DNA of 64,000 nt from Cyclina sinensis (lineage: Eukaryota; Mollusca; Bivalvia; Venerida; Veneridae): positions 13,301,773 to 13,365,772 of the forward strand of contig JAAONU010000004.1 of NCBI GenBank assembly GCA_012932295.1. The letters run 5' to 3'. Each line of letters begins with the position of its first letter. Positions within the stretch are counted from its first letter, which is position 1. This document shows, one piece after another, positions 14,051 through 25,172 of the stretch. The position numbers were made by a program, and so were the translations under genes. The notes beneath the pieces were generated by a model, which was not told the DNA's origin, did not search any database, and saw nothing but the letters and a program-made list of their open reading frames with translations.

Positions 14051-14735
14051 TACTTTCCTCCGTGGAAGTCTACCTCCTTTTCTCTGTGGAAAACTGCCTT
14101 CTTTTCTCAGTAAAATTCTATCTAATTTTCCTCCGTGGAAGTCTACCTACTTTTCTCTGTGGAAAACTGCTTTCTTTTCTCATTGGAACTCTATCTACTT
14201 TTCCTCTTTGGAAGTCTACCTTCCTTTCTATGTGGAAAACTGCCTTCTTTTCTCAGTTGAACTCTATCTACTCTTTCTCTGTGGAAGTCTACCTCCTTTT
14301 CTCTTTGGAAAACTGCCTTCTTTTCTCAGTGGAACTCTATCTACTTTTTCTCTGTGGAAGTCTACCTACTTTTCTCTGTGGAAAACTACCTTCTTTTCTA
14401 TGTTGAAGTCTACATTCTTTTCTATTTAGAAAACTGCCTTATTTTCTCAGTGGAACTCTATCTAATTTTTCTCTATGGAAGTCTACCTACTTTTCTCTGT
14501 GGAAGTCAACTTTCTTTTCTCTGTGGAAGTCTAACTACTTTTCTCTGTGGAAGTCAACTTTCTTTTCTCTGTAGAAGTCTACCTGCATTTCTCTTTGGAA
14601 GTCAACTTTCTTTTCTCTGTGGAAATCTACCTACTTCTCTCTGTGCAAGTTTACCTACTTCTTCTTGTGGAAGTCTACCTACCTCTCTCTGTGCAAGTAT
14701 ACCTACTTCTTTCTGTGGAAGTCTACCTGATTGTC
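14051..14735. repeat. 24-bp minisatellite with 72-bp higher order
   Basis: About 28 units of 24 bp, typified by gtggaagtctacctactttt followed by ctct, alternate with variants gtggaaaactgccttctttt and gtggaactctatctactttt, giving a 72-bp higher-order pattern in the left half. Because 24 is a multiple of three, long repetitive frames stay open (for example 14062-14406 and 14354-14743). These are by-products, not genes. The homologous positions in copy 1 (6310-6345) and copy 3 (28,985-29,015) have only one to two units. Confidence 0.95.
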
Positions 14736-15972
14736 TCTCCTGATTAATAATGATATCCTCTTTCACTCAGATTGTGATGATTATTCTTGGAAGTGTATCG
14801 GTATATTTCATTTCATTGTTCATTATTTGATGTAATCATTTTCTTTATATAAGAAAAAGACCGAATACTGTTCATCGATACAATAGCTTGATCAAACATC
14901 ACTCATGGTTTTCTTTATCTGATATGTTTTCTGACAATTACTTATTGAGGTCCAAATATGTAAAGGCTATTTGCTTTCCTCCTTTTCGAATGCTTTATCT
15001 CGGAAGGTTATATTAAAATTTCAGTTTTAATAAGTCTAAGTCAAATTATTACTTGAGTTCCTCAACTTAGTCCCGAATTAAGCAGTGAAAAAAATGTTGA
15101 AGGAGTGATACTGCGTCACAGTGAACATGTTGTATGTCTGATTTCAAATGAATGTTTCCTGAAAAAAATAATGCAGTCTGCCTGACTCTTTATTTAACAT
15201 TTAGTCGCACTGATTCATGAAGTCAACAAGTGCGAGTTCTTGAGTTCCATTAAATACTTAAAATTTGAATATCCCACACAAAACAGAAACCACTGAATCC
15301 GAACACCAATGCTAATCCATTTAATTACAATATAAATAATCATTTCTTTAAAGTCGACGATCTCGATAATTCTTAAACCATTACAAAAGCCATGGAGGTT
15401 TCAGCCAGCATTAGACACGTTTCAGAAGGTTTTATTTACCGAAGGTTTTACTCTACACCGTTCACTAACGACACACCGTAGGGAAGAGGCTATTTATTTA
15501 CTGTAGGTTGCTGCTTTCATTTGTCACGTGTATACAGTGTATATTTGATTCCCCGGAGTTCGATTTTCTGCATCCAAGTAATTACTTGATGCACTATCAT
15601 GTCTCTGGTCGTTTTCATTTACATAAGAAAACTATGGAGTTGATTTCATGTGAATGAAATTAAGTATTCATCCCATTTCATTCAACAAATGCATGGCAAG
15701 TTATTAGTAAGAGTCAAAAAGTGTACTTAAGTTTATTAATTTAACACATTGAAACTTAAAAAGTACTCCTGAAAAGCAAAAACAGTATAAAATCGTATCC
15801 CTTTTCTGCTTTCCTTCGCCAGCTTATTTATTCTGCATGACATGTTTTACGAGATTGATATATCTAGGTCCTAATATCTTTTGGTAATTTTCCTTCTCTT
15901 CGATAAGATTATCACTCGAAACTTTTCATGTTTTTCAAATTTTGTTATTCATATTATCTTTTTATAACTTTT

Positions 15973-16542
15973 AGCTCACCTGATCCGTAGGCTCATGGTG
16001 AGGTATAAGCTTGATCAATGTCCGTCGTCTGTCGTCCGTCGTCCATCCAAACTTGGTTTGTTAACACTCTAGTGGTCACATTTTTTATTACATTTTCATG
16101 AAACTTGGTCAGGATGCATGCCCCATTAATTCCTCGGACGAATTCGAATATGGGTCATCTGGGATAAACTAGGTCACATGGCCCCAAAACAAAAAAATCT
16201 TGTTAACAATCTAGAAGCTACTTTTTCAGTCCAGATATCCTGAAAATTTGTCAGAAAGATTGTTTTGATAATTTGTAGCTAAATTTTGAATATGGGTCAT
16301 CTGGAAACAAAAACTAGGTCACAGAGCCCAAATATATATATATATAAATAACATTGTTAACACTCTAGAGGTAACATTTTCAGCCGAAATATCCTGGAAA
16401 TTTGTCAGAAATGTTGTTTCGATAATTGCTAGGTCAAGTTGGAATATGGGTCATCTGGGGTCAATTAACCATGTCCGTAACAACTTTGTTAAAAGCATTC
16501 ATACTAAGGTGAGCGATATAAGGCCATCATGGCTGTCTTGTT
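15973..16542. mobile_element. TIR element, 'agctcacctg...aggtgagc' family
   Basis: The ends agctcacctgat and ctaaggtgagcg are inverted. Inside is the typical 'gtccgtcgtctgtcgtccg' tract and repeated 'gaatatgggtcatctggg' segments. It ends 'ggccatcatggctgtcttgtt', a tail also seen degenerate near 39,860-39,899. No transposase frame is present. Copy 1 lacks it at the equivalent site near 8,385. Confidence 0.7.
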
Positions 16543-18652
16543 GAAATACTTATAAGAGATAGAATTAATCTTGTGAATAATGGAGAACATTTTAATGAGC
16601 GATTTAATACTACCATAACGGTCTAAGAAAATTCGTAAGTTAAGGGTTGTTTAATTTGTACAGCTAATTTGGGTTTGAGTGAATTATTGTCTTAGACATT
16701 GAACCTATCAAAATGCACGAGAGAAACTTTGCTGGAAGAGAATTTGCAGGGTTTTGAATTAAATATTCCGAGCAGTGTAATTCTGATGAATACATCTGCT
16801 TCAAAATATGCAAAGTAATCTATTTCAAAGAGGAAGACTAAATGCAAACTTATGTCTATTTAAGTCTTGCGTAAAAACAATGTTTAATTGTGATCGAGTT
16901 TTTTACATGAACTTTCAGTCAGTTTGGTCGTGACTCAGACATTGAATTAAACAAAAAAGGAAAAGTGTGTCATAAGAAACACGCTTCTTGTTTGTTTAAT
17001 TAGATTTTGTCGATATTTTTTGTTAGCGAGGCGAATGCAGAAAGGTCCAGCACATGTCTTGTTTAGTCTGCATTCTCAGGTTTCTATAAAGTCACGTTGA
17101 TTCTTGCTGATCTACAAATTCGTTATCAATGCAAATGCCTGCTTTCACTCGCATGCTTAAAATTTGCATACATCAGATGAAAACAAATGAATCTGAACAT
17201 ATTTTTGCCGTTTAACACAGGTACTATTATTTTGAGTGTTCCTTGCTCTTGAGTTAAAATATGGCATTTTGACGCTAAAATATACTGCATTCTGTCCAGA
17301 TGGATCTATATCCCAACCTGCTATAAAAGGTAATTTTTTTTACTGTACTGTAGACTTTTCTTTTGATCATAGCTTAAATAATTTGAGAAAAAATGCCACT
17401 ATGTGTAAAATGTACTGCAGTTTATCTTTCGAACGTACATAAGTTCGCAAAATAAATACCTTTGATGAACTAAAATTTCCCTAATCTGTTTTCCCGAACA
17501 ACCTGATAACATTCAATCAGATGACCTCACAAAATTACAACCTCACACAATATTTAGAGTTGGTCAATTGTATTTAATTTCCAAAATGCCTTCATATCCG
17601 TCTTTCTTGTTTTAGACACGAGTGTTTACCTTGTTTTTTTAATGCAGATGTACAAATTTTGGGGCCATTTCTTTATCAGACAGACTAATTGAAAAAAGAG
17701 GAACTGAATATATGGCTCCATGCGCTCACTTATAACTTGTCAATTTGCTTTTAAAATGCAAATGAACACAGTCGATGCCATGTACCTGTCATGTTTCATT
17801 TTAACTTGTGTAACTTATGATAACCTATGATATCAAGAAGGCTGAGATAACGACGCTTTCTTTTATTTAATTAGCTTATGACATCTAAATAACTCAAAAA
17901 AACAGTAAGTTTGTCCAGAATACTGTTGTGAACCTGAATACACAGTCATTCTAGTGTTGTCAAAAGCGAATGATATTATTTGAAAACCAACAAAAAACAT
18001 TTTTTTTAAACTAAATTGAATATGCCTTGTCAATTTGTGACAAATAACAGTTTGTATCTTATGACAAGATGCAACGAAATTATCAAGAACACCAAACTGT
18101 TGAAACTAACATGTCATTTCTGTAACTCGGAGGAACTTGATCTGAATATTTTATCAATATTAATAACATATACATGTAATATAAATAATAATTATATATA
18201 TTATATGAATTTTGAAAAACAGATTAGGGAATAAGTTTTATTCGTGTTTAAATGCGAACATGCTTGAAATGTTTAAAGATGTATTGTCCAAATGAACTTT
18301 AGTACGCCTTTTTCCTAAGAGAAGTTTTTCAGACGGTTTATAAATTACTTCAGATATTATTTTGTGTATTTTACGCCGTTGAATGTTGCCTTCTATAACA
18401 TATGAGTTTTCTGTCAAATTACACGTCAGAAGAAAGCATCGCTTGTTTCAAATCAATCAGTGCTTTGTCCCACGAACTGAAAATTTTCAGACAATACAAA
18501 TAACAGATATTGTACTTATTCAAGTACTCTACTTCCTGTGAGTTGATGTAAAACGTACAAAGGTAAAGTGAATCGAGCGTCAATCAGAATTTTTTGAGTT
18601 TTGCTCTAAGAACAAGATTTAAGTTCGTGTTTTCTGCTTTGGCGTGTGATAA

Positions 18653-19680
18653 TGCCCCCGAAGTGTGGCATATAGTAGTCGCACTGTCCGTCCGTTATGC
18701 CGTCCGTCAGTCCATCTGGCCGGCTCATCTTCTGTGCGCAACTCATTCTACAGACTTATTTTGATTTTCACCAAACCTCCACACAATCAAGTGCCGCATT
18801 GCATATACAAAAGACATAGAGAGATAACATATCGCAGAAGGTTTTTGAAAACAAGTGCTATTAGATGTGAAAAATGTGGAACACTTAGATTCTGAAATAG
18901 ATGCCAGAATCTGTAAGATTTGTAAAATGTGCTCTTAAAAAATACAGTATCATTTTATTTTAGATGTGCTTTATAATACTTTGACATTTCAATATGTTTT
19001 ATTTACTTGTATCTATATGCTATGTTTTAGAATTTGATTTAAAATTATATGAAAATAAGCAATTATTAAACAGTCTATATATAAAACAAGTCTAGTTGTG
19101 TTTCTTGTTTTCTTGAAAACTGCATTGTTGGGGTCCGATTCATTACTACGGAAAATTAATTCGGAACTTGCACTTGGAACAGTAATGTCTGGATTAATGA
19201 GACATCACTGTACTCAGACTTTTGCGATTCGAATATTTTGGCGGAGTTACTGCCCTTTCTTTGTCTTGATATTTCTTCTGTGCGCAAGTACTCCTACAGT
19301 TCCCATGCGGTTTTCACCAAACTTTCACACAATGATCATTATCAAGTGCCGCAACGCAGAAAATATGGCTTTATTATTTTTGGCATAGTAATTGCCCTTT
19401 GTTAAATTTTACTTAATTCTGTTTCTGTGCACAGACCCCCCCCCCCCCCCCATAATTCTCATATGGTGTTCACCAAATTTTCAAAAAATTATTATTATCG
19501 AGTGCCACAATTCATATTATTAGACTTTTGCGATTCCATTATTTTGGCATAGTTATTTCCCTTTGTTAAATTTAAATTTATATTGCTTTTGTGCACAGAA
19601 TGATTATTATCAAGTGCTGTAGCGATCATTTGCCTTTTGTCTAATATCACTTAATACTGCTTTTGTGCGCAACTCCTACA
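18653..19680. mobile_element. Dispersed element starting tgcccccgaag, with internal repeats
   Basis: It starts tgcccccgaagtgtggca, like the element at 63,399, and continues with 'gtccgtccgttatgccgtcc'. Inside, a module of roughly 200 bp recurs at about 18,740, 19,215, 19,410 and 19,530, with shared words cagacttttgcgattc, attttggc, tctgtgcgcaa, ttcaccaaactttcacacaa and atcaagtgccgca. A 16-base run of C is at 19,436-19,451. It sits in copy 2, between sequences that are adjacent in copy 1. The right end is uncertain. Confidence 0.5.
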
Positions 19681-21629
19681 ATTTTATAATTGAACTTAAT
19701 TTTCGTCTGTGGTGTTCAGCTGAAGCATAAAAATCCAAAAGTTAAAGGTAAGAAATTTTTGAAACACTTGTTCTGTAAAAAGACATGCAGTAACCTATGG
19801 GTACAAAATACTAGATCAGTATTTTTTCATACACACCAGTTTTGGAAATTTATTTATATATCAGCCATGCAGATAGGTAAAAGAAATATAATGGTCTTAC
19901 CCCTGGACTTACGGGTACTTTGTTCAGTTCACAGACTGCAATGAATTTGGGCACAAATAATTAATCTTCTAATAGACAAATTCTGTAAGGAAGTAAAATT
20001 CTCTTGCAAGAGTTTCTTTGGTTACCCGGCAGGTTGCTGTTCCTGTAAGTCTTGTTGTAGTTAGACTGTAGTCTTGAAAAGGAAACCGGTATACTTAATT
20101 TAAATTAAATTTCCGTAATAAGTTCTTACCTCCAATAAAAAAGATGACATCATTCGCTAAACGTTATCATTATTAAGTAATTTCATAAGTACGCATTTAA
20201 TCGGTTTCTTTTTCAGTTTGGTTTTTCTTCTGTAACGATTTTTCTAGGTTGAATCGACTTATCCAGACGTATTATTTTGAATTATAAAATATAGCCAGGC
20301 AAACTCGCAAAAAATGTCAATTGAAGGTATTGTTCCATCTTTATAAGTTCTTTTAAAATAGGGTATCAGATATAAAATATGTTTAACTTGTTTATCTGAA
20401 CCGATGTCTGTTGTGGAATGCATTTCAGTATCCAGTACCCAAAGGTTACGGTATCATGTTTGAGCAGAGTTTATGGCCTGGGTGTTACATAATTTATCAT
20501 ACTGGTGTTTAAGTAATGCTAACGCAGCACTTAATGCAGATAAAACATTTTTTGTGCAGTGTATTACTGTAAACATAATTTTATTTTGTAAATTCAAATG
20601 ATTGTACTATTATATGTTCGTTTTATTAAAATTGTGTAAGATGAAAATGACTGCTTAAATGAATCGATGATAATTTATCTTTAAAGCAATGTGCATCGGT
20701 ATAAACAGAAATGTTTGATTTGTAATCATTCAAACAAAAAAACAACTATCTTTATCTTGGCGTGTTACAACAAAAACCCTTTATTACACGTCACATTATC
20801 TCAAAGAAGATGACTTATCATTCTTTGTATTTTTATAACAAATGTATTCGTGATATGTGAACTTATATGTAGATATGAGTTCAAAATTCATCGAGTTACA
20901 ACTTTGTATGCAAAACACATAGCAATACATAACAAAAACGAGTGCACAGATTTGTTCTTTGCATCTGGAATGGAAGAGTCATTCTAATGCCTGTGTTGAT
21001 ATCTATTTGTCCTGCAAATCGCATACAACTACTCTTCATTTGTTCCCATAAAGGAAATTTAAAAGTTAATAATTATCACAAATTTAATGTTAGTAGCGTT
21101 GGCTGGTGGTCAGATAACCTGATTTTTCTTTCGTCTACATTTTCACCAAAAATAAAATGGTGCTTAGACGAAATCTGTCAAAGAAAGAGGTACGGTACAA
21201 AACAACTTTCTTGATAAAATAATACTTGCATTGACTCTTTCATTTTAAAGAAATTTAGTTCATTGAAGAACTTCTTGAAAACAAAGTGCAGTCAGCGGAA
21301 GTGAATAATGATAACTCTCTGTCTACCTCGTTTTGCAAAAACATGAAAGTAACGACCTGGAAATTGATGGAATTGTTCATACTATTATACTTTTATATAC
21401 ATGTTTTTATGTATCTAAGCTGGCATATTACGATAGGTCTTAGAATAAATAATTCAGTTTAAGATTCAAATTCCAGAGACTTTAAAATACAACTACTTTG
21501 ATGAAAATAAAACCCCACAAATTAGTCCCAAAGGATGATTTAATTTGTTTGACTTGTTGTATATATTGTAGGTAATGTTAAAAAATGATTTAAAATTCAC
21601 AAAAATAGATAAACCTATCTAAATATTCA

Positions 21630-21700
21630 AGTTTCAAGTGGGATTCGAACCCGTACGGAACGGCACCAACCGCCTAGCAATTCAAAGTTAAGACGTGAAA
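21630..21700 (-). mobile_element. tRNA-like SINE fragment
   Basis: The minus strand contains gggttcgaatcccac, a perfect Pol III B box, preceded by 'gaattgctaggcggttggtg'. There is no matching acceptor stem, so this is a SINE head fragment rather than a tRNA gene. Confidence 0.45.
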
Positions 21701-21779
21701 TAAAACCCCACAGGTTAGTAACAGTGGATAATTCAATTCGTCTGACAACGTTTATGTGCGATTAAAAAAGGATAGATTT

Positions 21780-22354
21780 TAGCTTGTCTGGTTCGAAGAA
21801 AAAGTCGAGCTATTATCACAGCTGCGTCGTCGTCGTTGTCGTCGTCGTGCAAAATCTTTAATGTAGCCCATTACTTTAACAATTTGAAAGGTATCCATAT
21901 GAAATTTTGCATGCTTGCTTATCATGAAAAGAGGCATTTGTAACACAAGGGGACATTTTTCTGAAAGCTATATATTTGGAGTTATGCCCCTTTTTAACTT
22001 ACAAGTTTTGTCTAAATTGCATATTACGTTGAATGATTTCAAAACTATCCAAAGTATCAGTATGAAACTTGGGCTGCTTGCATATCATGACAAGGGACAG
22101 TTGTGATACAAGGGGTATTATTCTTAAAGCTATACTTTTGGAGTTATGTCTCTTTTTAACTTACAATTTTTGTCAAAATTGCTTATTCAGATGAATGATC
22201 AAAGGTATCAATAAGAACAATATCAACATCTTGACATGAAACGTCAGAAGTATATAGACCTCCTTTAGGAGTAGTGTATAAAAATCATAACTATGGCCCC
22301 CGTTGTCGACATGTAAAACAGACGAGCGTTGGCGCCGCTCCGCGGAGCTCTTGT
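21780..22354. mobile_element. TIR element, 'agcttgtctgg...agacgagcg' family
   Basis: Left end agcttgtctgg and right end cagacgagcg are inverted. The right side ends 'ggagctcttgtt'. A cgtcgtcgtcgttgtcgtcg tract lies near the left end (about 21,824-21,849). A block 'gaaattttgcatgcttgctt' is repeated as 'gaaacttgggctgcttgcat'. No coding frame is present. It is a typical non-autonomous bivalve element. Confidence 0.65.
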
Positions 22355-22462
22355 TCTAAAATATTTATTAATCTATAATCATTACTCTTCGAGCTATGTC
22401 TAAAAGCCAAATGGTTATTTATAGACTCGATGTTCCTTTGAAACTTTCGGACTTTAACTTAT

Positions 22463-23702
22463 ATTTTTGTGTCGCCCTTTCGAAGAAAAGGCGATACATA
22501 GGGATCAGCTTTGTCCGTCGGTCCGTCGGTCCGTCACGAAAACTTAACGTTGGCTATAACTTTGCCATTTCTAAACATTATCTTATCAAACTTTCAAATT
22601 GTATTGCTTATGACAACAGGGTCGGGTTGATGCCAAAATTTCTAGGTCAAGGTCATATTTGACAGAGTTATGCCCCTTTTTATACATGGATTTGTCATGA
22701 AAACTTAACGTTGGGAATCACTTTGCCATTTCTTAACATTTCAACATCAAAATTTCAAATTATATTGCTTACGACAACAGGGTCATGATGATGCCAAAAT
22801 GTGTAGGTCAAGGTCGCAATTGACAGAGTTATGCCCCTTTTTGTACTTGGATTTTGTCATGAAAACTTAACATTGGCTATAACTATGCCATTTCTTAATG
22901 TTTCTTTATCAAACTTTCCAGTTGTAATGCTTACAATTGTATCACTTAAGACAACACCATTTCTGAAGGGCAGATAACCCTCAAATTTATTTTTGCAATG
23001 TTATGCCCCTTTTTCAAGTTAAAATTTCTTTGTTAACCTTTTTCTTTATGACCATGTCTCAAAAAGTGTCAAGGATATTCCATTCAAACTTGGAATACTT
23101 GATCACCAGCAAGACCCCTGCAAAGATTGTTGGTACCCATGTCTCTGGGGTCACAGTTAGCCCCACCCCCGGGGTCACTTGATTTTGCTTAAACTTATAT
23201 ATAGGAAAAAAAACTTCTTAAGCCTAGAAATAAAATATTAACTGACATGAGATGGGTAAGTACTCCCCCCCCCCTCCCCCCACTGTCCCCTCTGCATGGG
23301 AATCCGCCCCCCCCCCACCAGTCACCCCCCCTGGCACAATTTTTTTTTTTAAATTTTAAAACATAGGTACTTCACTTCCCATCCTACCTCAAACCCCCCC
23401 CCCTCCCCCCGGGCCCAATTTTTTTTTTAATTTTAAAACATAATGCACTTTATTTCCCCCCCCCACCTCAAACCCCCCCAACCAGTCATCCCCCCACCCC
23501 CCCCCCGGGGCCCAATTTTTTTTTTTTTAAATTTTAAAACATATGCACTTTATTCCCCCCCTCTACCTCAACCCCCCCCCCTCCCAATTAGTCACCCCCC
23601 CCACCCTGGCCCAATATTTTTTTTAATACAAGGTACGTGACTCCCCATCCGCCCTCAAACCCCCACCATTTTTTTTTACCCCTCCCCCCCCCCCCCCCTT
23701 CC

Positions 23703-23743
<41 letters not shown>

Positions 23744-25172
23744 CATAGGTACGTGACTCCCCATTCACCCTCAACCCCCCCCACCCCCAACCAGTCACCC
23801 CCCCCCCATTTTTTACCCCCCCCCCGCCTTTTTTTTTTTTTTTTTTTAAACAAAGGTACTTTACTCCCCCCCCCCCCATCCGGGCCCAATTTTTTTTTTT
23901 TTTTTAAATTTTAATACATAGGTACTTGACTCCCTATCCACCCTCAACCCCAGCAGGCTCTTGTTTACCTTTTTAGTTATTCTAACAGAGTACCCAAGGG
24001 CGACACAAGTGTTCCACTGAACACCCATCTAGTTTATATATATAAAACATCAGTAAGCGTTGGGAATAAAACAATATTGTTCGTGTTCAAGGCCAAACTC
24101 ACAGCTTTCTATTTCATTAAATAATTATGTCTTCATGAGATGGGTAAGTACTCCCCCCAACACCATCCCCTTTGCATGGGGACCCGTCCCCCCTCCAACC
24201 AGTCACCCCCCTCCACCCCCGGGCCCAATTTTTTTCTTTTTAAATTTTAAAACATAGGTTCTTTACTCCCCATCCTACCTCAAATCCCCCCTCCCAACCA
24301 GTCACCCCCCCCCCCACCCCGGGCCCAATTTTTTTTTAAATTCATAGGTACTTGACTCTCCATCCACCCTCATCAACCCCCCCCCCCCAACCAGCCACCC
24401 CCCCCCATTTTTTTTACCCCCCCCCCCCCGGGGCCTTTTTTAAAAATTTTAATACATAGGTACTTGACTCCCCATCCACCCTCATCAAACCCCCCCCAAC
24501 CAGCCACCCCCGGGCCTTTTTTTAAATTTTAATACATAGGTACTTGACTCCCCATCCACCCTCAAACCCCACCCCCCGGGCCCAATTGTATTTGGTTTTT
24601 TTATAATACATAGGTACTTCACTCCCCATCCGATCACCAAACCAGTCCGCCCTCCACCCCACCCATTTTTTTTAACGCCACCCCCCCCCCTTCCCCGCCC
24701 CCGGGTTCTTTTTTTTTTAATTCTAATACATAGGTACTTGACTCCCCATCCACCCTCAACCCGCCCACTTGACCCAATTTTTTTTTTTTTTTTTTTTTTT
24801 ACATAGGTTCTTCACTTCCCATCACTCACACGCACACATACACATACACACACACACTTCCCACTATCGGGCCCCCCAAAAAAATTTTTTTTTTAATACA
24901 TAACTACTTGACCCAAATTTTTTTTTTCATCTTGTATGACTAGGTACTTGCCCTGCCCCAGTCAAATTTTTTTCACTTGGGCCTCTTGTTTAACTTGGCT
25001 TATAATTAATAATCAAGCAATGTGAAAAGTGGAGCATGCTGTCTGTGGACAGGTATTGTTGTACTTTGACTAGCATGCTGTCTTTTTCAGCAGGCTCTTG
25101 TTTACCTTTTTAGTTATTCTAACAGAGTACCCAAGGGCGACACAAGTGTTCCACCGAACACCCATCTAGTTA
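22463..25172 (+). mobile_element. Enlarged 'gtgtcgccc' element with duplicated 3' part
   Basis: The head at 22,468 matches 738-. The 3' tail (cagcaggctcttgtttacc to cacccatctagtt) occurs twice, at 23,949-24,034 and 25,083-25,172. Each tail is preceded by a C/T-rich repeat block starting gagatgggtaagtactcccc (about 23,247 and 24,137). So a block of roughly 0.9-1.0 kb was duplicated inside the element. Copy 2 reads across the empty site at about 10,770 (ggactttaatttatttgttc). Confidence 0.7.
23250..24960. repeat. C-run/T-run minisatellite (G-rich minus strand)
   Basis: Imperfect units of roughly 70-110 bp follow the scheme taggtacttgactccccatc, caccctcaa, a run of C, 'accagtcac', a run of C, gggccc, aattttttt, aaattttaaaacata. 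The minus strand carries many runs of four or more G and so could form G-quadruplexes. Length variation in the C and T runs makes assembly errors likely. Proline-rich and lysine/glycine-rich frames here are low-complexity artefacts. A CA-rich microsatellite lies at 24,824-24,857. Confidence 0.9.

Larger units (their letters stand above)
9990..20160. repeat. Copy 2 of the ~10-kb triplication
   Basis: It is collinear with copies 1 and 3 (anchors given under copy 1). It carries its own later changes: the expanded 24-bp minisatellite at 14,051-14,735, a TIR element at 15,973-16,542 and a tgcccccgaa element from 18,653. The spacing from the first to the second anchor is only about 520 bp, so it has the fewest insertions there and gives the empty-site sequence for several elements. 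No exon was recognised. Confidence 0.75.

Noticed and set aside
14062..14747. Long overlapping open frames encoding Leu/Phe/Ser-rich repeats
   Set aside because: They arise from a 24-bp tandem repeat that keeps all frames in step. The homologous loci in copies 1 and 3 lack them, and there is no splice or start context.
23443..24257. Proline-rich (plus) and lysine/glycine-rich (minus) frames
   Set aside because: Translations of C runs and T runs in a minisatellite.
23250..24960. CRISPR-like array
   Set aside because: Units are contiguous and imperfect with homopolymer runs and no unique spacers, and the genome is eukaryotic.
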